Positions 8,592 to 18,564 of a stretch of 64,000 bases of DNA are shown in pieces. Each line of letters opens with the position of its first letter. The stretch's first letter is position 1. This DNA comes from Hydrogenophilales bacterium. Lineage in GTDB: Bacteria > Pseudomonadota > Gammaproteobacteria > Burkholderiales > Thiobacillaceae. Under the pieces are notes generated by a model. The model had not been told where the DNA came from. It did not search any database and worked only from the letters and a program-made list of their open reading frames with translations. The position numbers and the translations under genes are program-made. The DNA is taken from positions 62,001 through 126,000 of the forward strand of contig JACPYT010000010.1 in assembly GCA_016195805.1 (NCBI GenBank), written 5' to 3'.

Positions 8592-9478
8592 TTTTTGGCG
8601 CCTGCCAGACGCACCCAGCCCTCGTCGATGGCGGGCGGGTCGAAGACGAACCATTCGCGGTAGACCGCCACTACCTCGTCGGCCTGCTCGGCCAGGATGC
8701 CGGACAGCACCAGCCGCCCGCCCGTCCGCACCCTGCCCGCGAGCAACGGCGCCATGCCCTTGAGCGGATTGGTGAGGATATTGGCGACGACGACGTCGTA
8801 CTGGCCCGGCGCGAGCTCGCCGGGCAGGCAGAAGTGGGCGGCCACGTCATTCAGCACGGCGTTGTCGCGCGACGCGGTGACGGCCTGGGCGTCGATGTCG
8901 ACGCCGTCGACCCGCGCCGCGCCCAGCTTGGCCGCGGCGATCGCGAGGATGCCGGAGCCGCAGCCATAATCAAGCAGCGTTTCGCCGCCGGCGAGCTGTG
9001 CATCGAGCCAGCGCAGGCACAGCCGCGTGGTGGGATGGCTGCCGGTGCCGAATGCCAGGCCGGGGTCGAGCTTGAGGTTGATCGCGCTGCTGTCGGGGGC
9101 CTCGTGCCAGGTCGGCACGATCCACAGGCGCGGCGAGATCGGGATGGGGTCGAATTGCGACTGGGTGAGACGCACCCAGTCCTGCTCGGCCACGGTTTCG
9201 ATCGTGTAGTCGGTGGGGGCGGAAATGCCCGCCTGTTTCGCCGCCACAGCCAGCATTCCGGCCACATCGGCGTCTTCTTCCAGCAGTACCACCGCGATGC
9301 TGTGCGGCCACAGTTCGGCGGTCGGGTGATCCGGTTCGCCGAACAGCGGCGTTTCGTCGAGCGTGCCGGCGTCGGCGTCCTCCAGCGACACCGACAGCGC
9401 GCCTGCTTCCATCAGCGCGTCGGACAGTGGCTCGGCCTGCTTGGAATCGACGAGGATGCGGACGGATTGCCAGGGCAT
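8588..9478 (-). CDS. prmA: Ribosomal protein L11 methyltransferase
   Basis: A 296-residue class I SAM methyltransferase that trimethylates ribosomal protein L11. The SAM-binding motif is DYGCGSGILAIAAAKLGA; NILTNPLKGMAPLL corresponds to the catalytic NPPF-like loop in this family, and DPGLAFGTGSHPTTRLCL is a strong PrmA signature. Length matches E. coli PrmA (293). It follows accC after a GTGAG-rich repeat element and overlaps the DUF3426 gene by 4 bases. Confidence 0.97.
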   Translation of the reverse strand: MPWQSVRILVDSKQAEPLSDALMEAGALSVSLEDADAGTLDETPLFGEPDHPTAELWPHSIAVVLLEEDADVAGMLAVAAKQAGISAPTDYTIETVAEQDWVRLTQSQFDPIPISPRLWIVPTWHEAPDSSAINLKLDPGLAFGTGSHPTTRLCLRWLDAQLAGGETLLDYGCGSGILAIAAAKLGAARVDGVDIDAQAVTASRDNAVLNDVAAHFCLPGELAPGQYDVVVANILTNPLKGMAPLLAGRVRTGGRLVLSGILAEQADEVVAVYREWFVFDPPAIDEGWVRLAGAKK

Positions 9479-9481
9479 GGT

Positions 9482-9582
9482 AGTGAGCGGTTAGTGGTGA
9501 GCGGTGAGCGGTGAGCAGTAAGCGGTAAAGGGCGAGGGAAAGGGGGCTTTTCCGCTTGCTGCCCACCACTCGCCGCTTACCT
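9482..9582. repeat. GTGAG-rich imperfect inverted repeat, copy B
   Basis: The left half carries six degenerate GTGAGCG heptamers in a row (about 9484-9527). The right half (about 9558-9582, CCGCTTGCTGCCCACCACTC) is close to its complement. It fills the gap between the prmA start and the accC stop. See also 3303-3392 and 10944-11009. Confidence 0.6.
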
Positions 9583-10932
9583 GTCAGCCTTCTCCGCCGC
9601 CAGTTTGTGCTCCAGATAATGAATGCTGGTGCCGCCGGCGATGAAGGCCGCGTCGTTCATTAGTTCCTGATGCAGCGGGATGTTGCTCTGGATGCCTTCG
9701 ACCACCATTTCCATCAGCGCGCCGCGCATGCGGGCGATGGCCTGGTCGCGGGTGTCGCCGTAGGCGATCAGCTTGCCGATCATCGAATCGTAGTGCGGCG
9801 GCACGTAATAGCCGTGGTAGACGTGCGAGTCGACCCGGATGCCGGGGCCGCCGGGGGCGTGGTAATTGGTCAGCTTGCCGGGGCTGGGGACAAAGGTCGT
9901 CGGGTGCTCGGCGTTGATGCGGCACTCGACGGCATGGCCCTTGAAGGTGATGTCCTTCTGTTTCCACGGCAGCTTTTCACCGGCGGCGACGCGGATCTGC
10001 GTCTGCACGATGTCGATGCCGGTGATGAGTTCGGTTACCGGATGCTCGACCTGCACTCGGGTGTTCATCTCGATGAAATAGAACTCGCCGTTTTCGTACA
10101 GGAACTCGAAGGTGCCGGCGCCGCGGTAGCCGATCTTGCGGCAGGCCTCGGCGCAGCGCTCGCCGATCTTGTCGCGTAGCTTGGGATCGAGTCCGGGGGC
10201 GGGCGCCTCTTCCAGCACTTTCTGGTGGCGGCGCTGCATCGAGCAGTCGCGCTCGCCCAGGTGGACGGCGTTGCCATGTTCGTCGGCGAGGATCTGGATT
10301 TCGATATGGCGCGGCGTCTGCAGGAATTTTTCCATATAAACCATGGGGTTGCCGAAGGCGGCCCCCGCTTCGGTCTTGGTCATGGTCACCGCGTTCAGTA
10401 GCGCGGCCTCGGTATGCACCACGCGCATGCCGCGTCCGCCGCCACCACCCGCCGCCTTGATGATGACCGGGTAGCCGATGCGCGCGGCGATCCGGACGAC
10501 TTCGTCGGGATCGTCCGGCAGGGCGCCGTCGGAACCCGGCACGCACGGTACCTTGGCCTCGATCATCGCCTGCTTGGCGGCGACCTTGTCGCCCATCAGA
10601 CGGATATTGTCGGGGCGCGGACCGATGAAGGTGAAGCCGGACGACTCCACGCGTTCGGCGAAGTCGGCGTTTTCCGACAGGAAGCCGTAGCCGGGATGGA
10701 TGGCGGCGGCGTCGGTGACTTCGGCGGCGGCGATGATCGACGGCACGTGCAGATAGCTCTGTGCCGAGGGCGCCGGGCCGATGCAGACCGATTCGTCGGC
10801 CAGCTTCACATACTTGGCGTCACGGTCGGCCTCGGAATACACGGCGACCGTCTTGATGCCCATTTCGCGGCAGGCGCGCTGGATGCGTAGCGCAATTTCC
10901 CCGCGGTTGGCGATGAGGATTTTTTCAAACAT
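9577..10932 (-). CDS. accC: Acetyl-CoA carboxylase, biotin carboxylase subunit
   Basis: A 451-residue ATP-grasp enzyme that carboxylates the biotin on AccB in the first step of fatty acid synthesis. It begins [20 protein letters not shown]. The glycine-rich ATP loop [14 protein letters not shown], the [17 protein letters not shown] segment and [14 protein letters not shown] are present. The ATG at 10932 matches the family start; a GTG two codons earlier is possible. It follows accB in the usual accBC order after repeat copy C. Confidence 0.97.
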   Translation of the reverse strand: MFEKILIANRGEIALRIQRACREMGIKTVAVYSEADRDAKYVKLADESVCIGPAPSAQSYLHVPSIIAAAEVTDAAAIHPGYGFLSENADFAERVESSGFTFIGPRPDNIRLMGDKVAAKQAMIEAKVPCVPGSDGALPDDPDEVVRIAARIGYPVIIKAAGGGGGRGMRVVHTEAALLNAVTMTKTEAGAAFGNPMVYMEKFLQTPRHIEIQILADEHGNAVHLGERDCSMQRRHQKVLEEAPAPGLDPKLRDKIGERCAEACRKIGYRGAGTFEFLYENGEFYFIEMNTRVQVEHPVTELITGIDIVQTQIRVAAGEKLPWKQKDITFKGHAVECRINAEHPTTFVPSPGKLTNYHAPGGPGIRVDSHVYHGYYVPPHYDSMIGKLIAYGDTRDQAIARMRGALMEMVVEGIQSNIPLHQELMNDAAFIAGGTSIHYLEHKLAAEKADR

Positions 10933-10943
10933 AGGCACGCTCA

Positions 10944-11009
10944 GGTGAGACGTGAGGCGGGAGGCGGGAGGGCAGCAGGAAACGCTTCACTCCCAGCGCT
11001 CATTCCTCA
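10944..11009. repeat. GTGAG-rich imperfect inverted repeat, copy C
   Basis: The left half (GGTGAGACGTGAGGCGGGAG) and right half (CGCTCATTCCTCACCC) are imperfectly complementary. It lies between the accC start and the accB stop. It is the weakest of the three copies and the right end touches the accB stop codon. Confidence 0.45.
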
Positions 11010-11453
11010 CCCAATTACAAACAGGGGCTCGCCGTATTCCACCGGCTGGCCGTTTTCGACCAGGATGGCCTTGATGACGCCGCCCTGATCCGCTTCGATT
11101 TCGTTCAGCAGCTTCATCGCCTCGATGATGCACAGCGTATCGCCGGCATTCACGTTCTGCCCGACTTCGGCAAAGTTCTTGGAGCCGGGTGCCGGGGCGC
11201 GGTAGAAGGTGCCGACCATGGGCGAGCGCACGATGTGCCCCTCGGGGACGGCGTCTTCTGCCGGAGCTGCAGCAACGGTTACCGCCGCCGGGGCGGCCGC
11301 GTGCATCATCTGCGGCGCATGCGCCATCATCATCGGTGCGCCGGCAATGCTTTTGGCGATGCGGACCTTTTCTTCGCCTTCGGTGATTTCCAGCTCGGCG
11401 ATGCCTGAAGCTTCGACCAGATCAATGAGCTTTTTCAGTTTTCTGAGATCCAT
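11007..11453 (-). CDS. accB: Acetyl-CoA carboxylase, biotin carboxyl carrier protein
   Basis: A 148-residue carrier. The biotinylated lysine is K114 in [14 protein letters not shown]; an Ala/Pro/Met-rich flexible linker separates it from the N-terminal region ([20 protein letters not shown]). The [10 protein letters not shown] start is the family norm, and it lies 32 bases inside the end of aroQ, so translation probably depends on the upstream gene. A longer frame starting at 11699 runs through aroQ and was rejected. Confidence 0.97.
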   Translation of the reverse strand: MDLRKLKKLIDLVEASGIAELEITEGEEKVRIAKSIAGAPMMMAHAPQMMHAAAPAAVTVAAAPAEDAVPEGHIVRSPMVGTFYRAPAPGSKNFAEVGQNVNAGDTLCIIEAMKLLNEIEADQGGVIKAILVENGQPVEYGEPLFVIG

Positions 11454-11952
11454 GGGGAGTCCTGTTTTGGAGGTGACGCAGCGCATATTCCAGCGCCAGT
11501 TCGTAACCGTGCGCGCCCAGACCGGACACCACGCCAACAGCGAGGTCGGAGAAATACGAATGGTGGCGGAAGGATTCGCGCGCGTAGATGTTGGAAAGAT
11601 GAACTTCGACAAACGGGATGGCGGTGGCCGCCAGCGCGTCGCGCAGGGCGATGCTGGTATGGGTGTAGGCTGCCGGGTTGATGACGATGAAATCCACATG
11701 GTCGCGTGCGGCCTCGTGCAGCCGGTCGATCAGGGCGCCTTCGTGGTTGTGCTGGAAGGTTTCGACATGTGCGCCGGCGGCTTCTCCACGACTGATCAGC
11801 GCATGGTTGATGTCGTCGAGCGTGGCGAGGCCATAGTGCTTGGGTTCGCGGCGGCCCAGCAAATTGAGATTGGGACCGTGCAAAACCAGCACGTGCGGGT
11901 GCAGACCGGGAGCCGATTTGGCCGCAGCGCGGCCGGTTCGTTTAGTCGTCAT
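11422..11952 (-). CDS. aroQ: 3-Dehydroquinate dehydratase, type II
   Basis: A 176-residue type II dehydroquinase of the shikimate pathway. [20 protein letters not shown] contains the catalytic loop Arg/Tyr region, [16 protein letters not shown] and [18 protein letters not shown] are conserved, and [19 protein letters not shown] ends the active site. The N-terminal 18 residues are an extension relative to common members. Its 3' end overlaps accB by 32 bases in another frame. Confidence 0.95.
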   Translation of the reverse strand: MTTKRTGRAAAKSAPGLHPHVLVLHGPNLNLLGRREPKHYGLATLDDINHALISRGEAAGAHVETFQHNHEGALIDRLHEAARDHVDFIVINPAAYTHTSIALRDALAATAIPFVEVHLSNIYARESFRHHSYFSDLAVGVVSGLGAHGYELALEYALRHLQNRTPHGSQKTEKAH

Positions 11953-12009
11953 GGCGGCGAGTTTGCCGTAAATGAAGGTAAATTTCCAGATCTTGACGCT
12001 AAATCACAA

Positions 12010-12537
12010 CTATGCGCCGATTTTGCGCAGGGCGTGTTCGAGCGTGGCGCGAGGCAGCCGGCCCAGATGGCTCAGCACGATATGGCCGTCGCGATCCAGC
12101 ACGATCGTGTACGGCAGTGCGCCGCTCGGGTTGCCGAGTTGGCGCGCCAGGCTGTTGGCGCCACCCTCGCCGATCAGGATCGGATAATTTACCGGCAGAT
12201 GTTGCAGGAATTGTGCGACGTTGGCTGATGTGTCGATGGCGATGCCGACAAATTCCACGCCTTTGGGCCGATATCGCGCATGCAGGGCGATGAAATCCGG
12301 GATTTCCTCGCGGCACGGCGCGCACCAGCTGGCCCAGAAATTCAGTACGACAACCCGGCCGCGCCATTGCGACAGCGCTTGTTCGCGCCCCTGCTCATCC
12401 GGAAAATGGAGTTGCCACAGCGCCGCGACAGCGGACGCAGCCGGCGTTTGTGGCGCATAGCGCGCCTGCGCCAGCCAGATCCCCGCCGCCAGTGCGGCCA
12501 GTGCCACGGGGATGCCAAACAGCCATTTTTTTTGCAT
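12010..12537 (-). CDS. TlpA/ResA-type periplasmic thioredoxin
   Basis: A 175-residue protein with one N-terminal membrane anchor ([18 protein letters not shown]) and a thioredoxin domain with the active site [15 protein letters not shown]. TlpA/ResA proteins reduce periplasmic disulfides, often of apocytochrome c. The neighbouring ccsA and resB genes, on the same strand upstream, support a role in cytochrome c maturation. An ATG at 12537 was chosen because it starts the membrane anchor directly; a 15-residue upstream extension is possible. Confidence 0.9.
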   Translation of the reverse strand: MQKKWLFGIPVALAALAAGIWLAQARYAPQTPAASAVAALWQLHFPDEQGREQALSQWRGRVVVLNFWASWCAPCREEIPDFIALHARYRPKGVEFVGIAIDTSANVAQFLQHLPVNYPILIGEGGANSLARQLGNPSGALPYTIVLDRDGHIVLSHLGRLPRATLEHALRKIGA

Positions 12538-12654
12538 GGGGCGCGCGATGCCGCTCAGCACCTCACCCCGAAAACGGGGCAAGGACGTGGGATTCGGACA
12601 TTCTGGGGTGTCCGGAGGCGGGAGTGATCGCAGCCATCAGTCAGGATGGCTACC

Positions 12655-13793
12655 TTAAAGCGTGCCGTAGGAATGCAGGCCCGACAGGAACATGTTCACG
12701 CCGAGGAAGGCGAACGTCGTGACGATCAGACCGCCCAGTGCCCACCATGCGAGCATCGGTCCGCGCAGGCCCTTGACCAGGCGGATATGCAGCCAGGCGG
12801 CGTAGTTGAGCCACACGATCAGCGCCCAGGTTTCTTTCGGGTCCCACGACCAGTAGCCGCCCCAGGCTTCGGCCGCCCACATGGCGCCGAGAATGGTGGC
12901 AATCGTGAAGAAGGCAAAGCCGATCGCGATCGACTTGTACATGATGTCGTCGATCACTTCCAGTTTGGGCAGACGGCTGGCAAGGATACCGCGCTTCGCC
13001 AGCAGGTAAGCGGCGCCCAGCATGGCGGAAATCGAGAACGAGCCGTAGCCGATGAAATTGGCGGGCACATGCAGCTTCATCCACCAGGATTTGAGTGCGG
13101 GGACCAGCGGCTGGATGCCCTGTGCATCGCGGTCGAGTGCGTACCACAGGATGAAACCGACGGCCGCCGAGATCACCAGCAGCACGAAGGCACCCATCTG
13201 CCGGGTCTGGTAGCGCGCCTCGTAATATAGATACAGCATGGCAGTGATGAGGCAGAACAACACGAACACTTCGTACAGGTTGGATACCGGGATATGGCCG
13301 ACATCGGTGCCGATCAGATAGGACTCGTACCAGCGCACCATCAGGCCGATAAAGCCCAGCGCGACGGCGGACCAGGTCAGCGCGCTGCCGGTTTTCATCG
13401 TGAATTCGGAACGCGCCAGCAAACCCGCCCAATAGGTCAGGGTGGCAAGCCCGAACAGGGCGCACATCCACATGATGGCCGCTTGGCTGGAAATCAGGTA
13501 CTTGAGGAAGAAGGCTTCATCCATGCGTGCCAGGTCGCCGTGGTATTGGCTGACGGCGAACAGGCTGACCGCGCCGACCACGATGAAGAGCGGGCGGAAC
13601 GATTTCCAGAACCAGCCGAACCCGCCAGCGCCGGAATCGCCGCCAGCAGGATGCCCTTTTCATACGGGTCCATGAATTCGCCGAAGCGCGACAAGGCAAA
13701 CAGCCCCCCCGACGCGACGATGACGGCAAACAGCCAGTCGAACCATGACAGGCGCTTCAACAGCGGGGCGGGTTGATTCAGGGCAAGTTCCAT
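12655..13793 (-). pseudogene. ccsA: Cytochrome c biogenesis protein CcsA/CcsB, interrupted by a -1 frameshift
   Basis: System II heme-handling membrane protein. The N-terminal part reads from the ATG at 13793 (MELALNQPAPLLKRLSWFDW, two membrane segments, up to AAIPALAG). The rest reads in another frame from about 13622 (GFGWFWKSFRPLFIVVGAVS to HSYGTL). It includes the heme-binding WWD motif region (WGGYWSWDPKETWALIVWL) and conserved histidines. Restoring one G in the G-run at about 13621-13624 (CCC on the plus strand) joins both parts into a protein of about 379 residues. Either the base was lost in the genome, there is a sequencing error, or frameshifting occurs; the second part is otherwise intact. 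Its partner resB lies directly upstream. Confidence 0.8.
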
Positions 13794-13829
13794 GATGAGA
13801 CCTCCGGATTGCTTCGCAAGCGTGGATGC

Positions 13830-15842
13830 TTATTTGGTAAGCGAGTCCAGCGCCTGCGCGTGTTGGGTGAACTCTTTTTCGAAATCGATCGTGTGCTTGG
13901 CCGATGACATCGCCAGCAGCGCATGCCCCGGCTTGATGCGCAGCCAGACCCTGCGCTCACGCACAAAGAGCATGAAGAATACGCCGAGCGTCAGCAAAAG
14001 CGAACCAAAATAGACCACTTTCTTGCCGGGCGAGCGGGTGAGCTGCAGGCCGCTCGCCTTGACCTCGTCATAGTTCATCAGCTGCAGGTAGATCGGCGCG
14101 CCGTAGACGAACATGTCGCTCACGCTGTTGAGGGTGTCGCGCACCAGCCAGCCGGTGGCGTCGTCAGCCTTGGGCGGGGGCAGATTGGCTTGGCGGTCGG
14201 CAATCTTGAGCGCTTCGAACCCCGCAAGTTCCAGAATGCGCAGATAGGTGCCCGCCGCTTTTTCACGCTCGGCAGCCGGCACTTTCTCTTCGATGAACTT
14301 ACCCAGGGGCTGAAACCCGCCCTGGGCAAACAAGGCCAGCACCTGTTCGGCGCTGTGGGTCAGCTTGCCTTCGATTTCGGTGCCCCAGGCATTCTGCGGC
14401 AGTGCCTGATGGGCGAAATTGGCGGCAATTTCGGGCCGCAATGCCGGATCCAACAAGGCGCCGCGCAAACGCATGAAACTCTCGAGATTGCCGTCTGCAT
14501 CGAGCGGCATGCGCAGGTAGCGGAAGGCTTCGTTCGGCGCGTCGCGCACGCCCGACATCATGTACCAGCGGCCGTCGAGTTCCAGCGGCAGCATGTAATT
14601 GCTGAACTCGCGTGCCTGCCCGCGCGAATCGCGCAGCTTGTACTGGAAGCTGGGACCGACATTGCGCAGATGTTTCTTGTCGCCGACCGGGCTGCCGCCA
14701 AGCACACTCATGGCATTGCCGCGCGCAGCGGCATCCCCTCCTATGTCTTCGATGTTGAAGGGACGGAAATCGATGAATTCCAGTGTGGAGTCCCCGGCCG
14801 CGCTGGTCAGCGTGGCGTTCTGATGCACCGTGCCTTCAATGGGGAAGGAAGACGCGGTAGGCGCGAACAGGTTCCAGCCACGCAGGTTCAGGCGCGTGCC
14901 GCCATCGGCAAAGCTGGCCTGGTAGATCGCGATACCGTCCTGGATCAGCGGGTGGTTGACGGCGATCGTCGCTGAGCGGATTTTCTTGCCCGAGCGGTCG
15001 AACAGTTCGATGTCGCTCTCGAAATTCTTCGGCTGCCCAGTTGTGTAATGTTCGATGCGGAATTGCTTCAGCGCCACAGTGAAGGGCAGATCCTGCACCA
15101 GATAGCCATCGGCGACATTCAGGAAAACCACGTCGGCGCTGGAGCCTTCCGGGATCTGTACGCTGCCGCGGAATGACGGATTGGATGGCGACAGCCGCGA
15201 AATCGCCGGCACCTGGCTTTGCGGAATGTCGCGCGTCTCGATCTTCTTGGTGCCCAGCAGCTGCTGCACCTTGAATATCAGGTTGCCGTCCATCAGGCCG
15301 CCGATGCAGATCAGCACGATGGCCGAGTGCGCCAGAAAATACCCGACACGGTTCCAGCTCCCGGCTCTGGCGGCGAGCAGCACGCCCTCCTCGCGCGGCA
15401 GGTTCTTGACCTTGTAGCCCTGGCCCTCGAGATAGCGCTGCGCGCTGGCGGCGAGCGCCTCGGGTGTCTGCGTCGTGGTGGCTTCGTGCTTGTGCTTGAA
15501 TGCATTCAGCGACTGTTCGCTGACATGCTCGCGAAAGCTTTTCATTTCGCGCGCGAAGTTCGGTGCATTGCGGTAGATGCAAACGCTGGTGGAGGCGACC
15601 AGGAAGGTCAGGATGACCAGAAACCAGGCAGCGTGATAGACATCGTACAGCCCCAGCTTTTCATACGCCTCGAACCAGAACGGCCCGAACTGGATGACGT
15701 AGTTGTTGTACGGCTCGGCCTGCTTCAGCACCGTCCCGATGATGGAGGCGACAGCAAGAATGGACAGCAGGCTGATCGCAAAACGCATCGAGCTCAACAG
15801 CTCGAACACGGATTTACCGAAGGAGTGGGACGAGGAATTCAT
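13830..15842 (-). CDS. resB: Cytochrome c biogenesis protein ResB (Ccs1)
   Basis: A 670-residue membrane protein. It has three N-terminal transmembrane segments (for example FAISLLSILAVASIIGTVLK), a large periplasmic region of about 400 residues and a last membrane helix (VVYFGSLLLTLGVFFMLFVR). ResB works with CcsA to export heme and attach it to apocytochrome c in the periplasm. The ATG at 15842 was preferred over an upstream start that would add 17 residues overlapping the terminator at 15872-15898. The ccsA gene follows after 36 bases. Confidence 0.94.
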   Translation of the reverse strand: MNSSSHSFGKSVFELLSSMRFAISLLSILAVASIIGTVLKQAEPYNNYVIQFGPFWFEAYEKLGLYDVYHAAWFLVILTFLVASTSVCIYRNAPNFAREMKSFREHVSEQSLNAFKHKHEATTTQTPEALAASAQRYLEGQGYKVKNLPREEGVLLAARAGSWNRVGYFLAHSAIVLICIGGLMDGNLIFKVQQLLGTKKIETRDIPQSQVPAISRLSPSNPSFRGSVQIPEGSSADVVFLNVADGYLVQDLPFTVALKQFRIEHYTTGQPKNFESDIELFDRSGKKIRSATIAVNHPLIQDGIAIYQASFADGGTRLNLRGWNLFAPTASSFPIEGTVHQNATLTSAAGDSTLEFIDFRPFNIEDIGGDAAARGNAMSVLGGSPVGDKKHLRNVGPSFQYKLRDSRGQAREFSNYMLPLELDGRWYMMSGVRDAPNEAFRYLRMPLDADGNLESFMRLRGALLDPALRPEIAANFAHQALPQNAWGTEIEGKLTHSAEQVLALFAQGGFQPLGKFIEEKVPAAEREKAAGTYLRILELAGFEALKIADRQANLPPPKADDATGWLVRDTLNSVSDMFVYGAPIYLQLMNYDEVKASGLQLTRSPGKKVVYFGSLLLTLGVFFMLFVRERRVWLRIKPGHALLAMSSAKHTIDFEKEFTQHAQALDSLTK

Positions 15843-15871
15843 GGGGGTGCAATACCCTGTAGGGCACAAGT

Positions 15872-15898
15872 AAAAAAGGGTGACTTGCGTCACCCTTT
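15872..15898 (-). terminator. Intrinsic terminator after cytochrome c4
   Basis: On the minus strand GGGTGAC / GTCACCC (7 bp, loop GCAA) is followed by TTTTTTA. It lies after the cytochrome c4 gene and before resB, so it separates the two transcripts at least in part. Confidence 0.75.
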
Positions 15899-15981
15899 CA
15901 TCGACTCAGGCAAGCCGGATAAGTTTACCCGCAAGGGGTAGGCCATGGCTGTAAAGCCGATAAATCGGCAACAACCACGCT

Positions 15982-16608
15982 CTAACGCAAGCCCTGAATA
16001 TAAGCGGCCACCGCCTTCATGTCAGCATCCGTCAACTTTGCCGCAATGGTGCGCATCATCTTGGCGCCATCGTTTGCGCGTGTGCCGAGACGGAAATTGT
16101 TCAGTTGGGCATAGATGTAGTCGCTGTGCTGTCCGGCCAGACGCGGGAACTGGACGGGAATGCCCTTGCCTTGCGGGCCGTGGCAGGATGCACACGCCGG
16201 CACGCCGGCACCCTGGATGCCGCCGCGGAAGATTTTCTGGCCGACCAGCGCCAGTTCCTGGTCCTTGGACGTGCCTGGTTTGGGTTGCTGAGCACTGAAG
16301 TAGGCGGCCAGGTTCAGCATGTCCTGCGGGCTGAGGCTGGCGACGATACCCCCCATCACCGGGTTTTTGCGATCACCCGACTTGAAGTTGGTGAGCTGCT
16401 TGTTGATGTATTCCGCATTCAGGCCAGCCAGCCTGGGGTTGGCCGCAACGGTGCTGTTGCCATCTGCCGCGTGGCAGCCCGCACAAACCTGATTGACGAT
16501 GCTTTCTGCCGCCTTGGGGTCGCCTTTGGCCGCGGCGGGGGCGGCAGCGGGGTTGGCAAAAGCGGAGGTGGCGGCCAGTGCGGCGACCAGAGAGACGACG
16601 AGTTTCAT
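15982..16608 (-). CDS. Cytochrome c4, diheme
   Basis: A 208-residue periplasmic diheme cytochrome. A signal peptide ([18 protein letters not shown]) precedes two c-type domains with heme motifs CAGCH and CASCH, and each has a distal methionine candidate ([11 protein letters not shown] and [12 protein letters not shown]). Cytochrome c4 carries electrons from the bc1 complex to terminal oxidases or denitrification enzymes. AGGAG lies 6 bases before the ATG at 16608, which decides against the TTG one codon earlier. It needs the resB/ccsA machinery encoded next to it. Confidence 0.96.
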   Translation of the reverse strand: MKLVVSLVAALAATSAFANPAAAPAAAKGDPKAAESIVNQVCAGCHAADGNSTVAANPRLAGLNAEYINKQLTNFKSGDRKNPVMGGIVASLSPQDMLNLAAYFSAQQPKPGTSKDQELALVGQKIFRGGIQGAGVPACASCHGPQGKGIPVQFPRLAGQHSDYIYAQLNNFRLGTRANDGAKMMRTIAAKLTDADMKAVAAYIQGLR

Positions 16609-16665
16609 CAAAAGCTCCTGAGGCTTGCAAAACTTGGGAAAACGGGTAGTTTAGCGGCAACTAAT

Positions 16666-17301
16666 ATGACTGCCAAGCCCGTGCTCAATCGCGCCCAATT
16701 CCACACCTCGGTCGCCCAGCTGCGCGATTTGCCCTACAGTCGCGCCGAGATCGCGTTTGCTGGGCGATCAAACGCAGGAAAGTCGAGTGCAATCAACCTG
16801 TTGACGCGTAAAAATCGCTTGGCGTTCACGTCCAAGACGCCGGGGCGGACGCAGCTTATCAACTTTTTCGAACTGGATGCCGACACCTATCTGGTCGACC
16901 TGCCGGGTTATGGCTACGCGAAAGTGCCGCCGGAGGTGAAAGCAAAGTGGGAGGGGCTGCTGTCGCGTTACCTGCAGGAGCGTGAGGCGCTGGTGGGCAT
17001 GGTGCTGATCATGGATGCGCGCCATCCGCTCACGCCGCTGGACCGGCAGATGCTCGACTGGTTTACCCCCACCGGCAAGCCGGTCCATATCCTGTTGTCA
17101 AAAGCCGACAAGTTGTCCAACAGCGAGAAGGCGCTGACGCTGCGTCGTGTCAAGCAGGAGCTGGCCGCATTGGAAGGCGTCACTGTGCAGCTGTTTTCAA
17201 GCCTCTCCCGTGCGGGCGCCGAAGAGGCGGCAGCCTTGATCGAAGGCTGGCTTGCCCAGGCGCAACCGGCGCATCCTTACACAGCGGGGCAGCTTCAATA
17301 G
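16666..17301 (+). CDS. engB: Ribosome biogenesis GTPase EngB (YihA/YsxC)
   Basis: A 211-residue TRAFAC GTPase for late 50S subunit assembly. The G1 loop is [10 protein letters not shown]3 is DLPGYG and G4 is SKAD; the [11 protein letters not shown] switch region is typical. It is divergent from the cytochrome c4 gene with 57 bases between the starts. A longer upstream frame crosses the cytochrome gene and was rejected. Confidence 0.96.
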   Translation: MTAKPVLNRAQFHTSVAQLRDLPYSRAEIAFAGRSNAGKSSAINLLTRKNRLAFTSKTPGRTQLINFFELDADTYLVDLPGYGYAKVPPEVKAKWEGLLSRYLQEREALVGMVLIMDARHPLTPLDRQMLDWFTPTGKPVHILLSKADKLSNSEKALTLRRVKQELAALEGVTVQLFSSLSRAGAEEAAALIEGWLAQAQPAHPYTAGQLQ

Positions 17302-17315
17302 CTGGGAAACGCCCA

Positions 17316-17441
17316 CAAAAAAGCCCCGATCAAGGGAGGGATCGGGGCTGAAAAATGCCTTAAGGGGATTAAGGCATCCCGCTCAGGGAGGAGAAGCGGG
17401 AGACGATGCAAGACCGTCTGCTACTAAAGAGCAGACCGGTC
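17316..17441 (-). ncRNA. Candidate minus-strand small RNA with anti-Shine-Dalgarno loops
   Basis: Four stem-loops lie in 126 bases between engB and hemB. From 5' to 3' on the minus strand: an 11-bp stem with one bulge (17412-17441), a hairpin with loop TCTCCTCCCTG (17378-17400), an 8-bp stem with loop ATCCCCT (17355-17377), and a 10-bp stem with loop CCTCCCTT (17322-17349). The last is followed on the minus strand by six Ts, an intrinsic terminator. There is no minus-strand gene upstream that would need a terminator here. Two loops expose CCUCC, the complement of a Shine-Dalgarno, as in trans-acting sRNAs. It may instead be a cis leader of hemB; a structured motif called hemB is described before this gene in betaproteobacteria, and I cannot tell whether this is that motif. 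Confidence 0.6.
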
Positions 17442-17450
17442 CGGAAATAG

Positions 17451-18494
<1,044 letters not shown>

Positions 18495-18564
18495 ACTTTC
18501 GTGCCGGATGGGCCGATAGAAATCAGGTAGGGGAGTATTTTCCCCGGTATGTCGGGAGCGCAAG

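Noticed and set aside
17322-17349. Intrinsic terminator for engB on the plus strand
   Set aside because: The stem is strong, but on the plus strand it is followed by GAAAAATG, not Ts. The T-run is on the minus strand.
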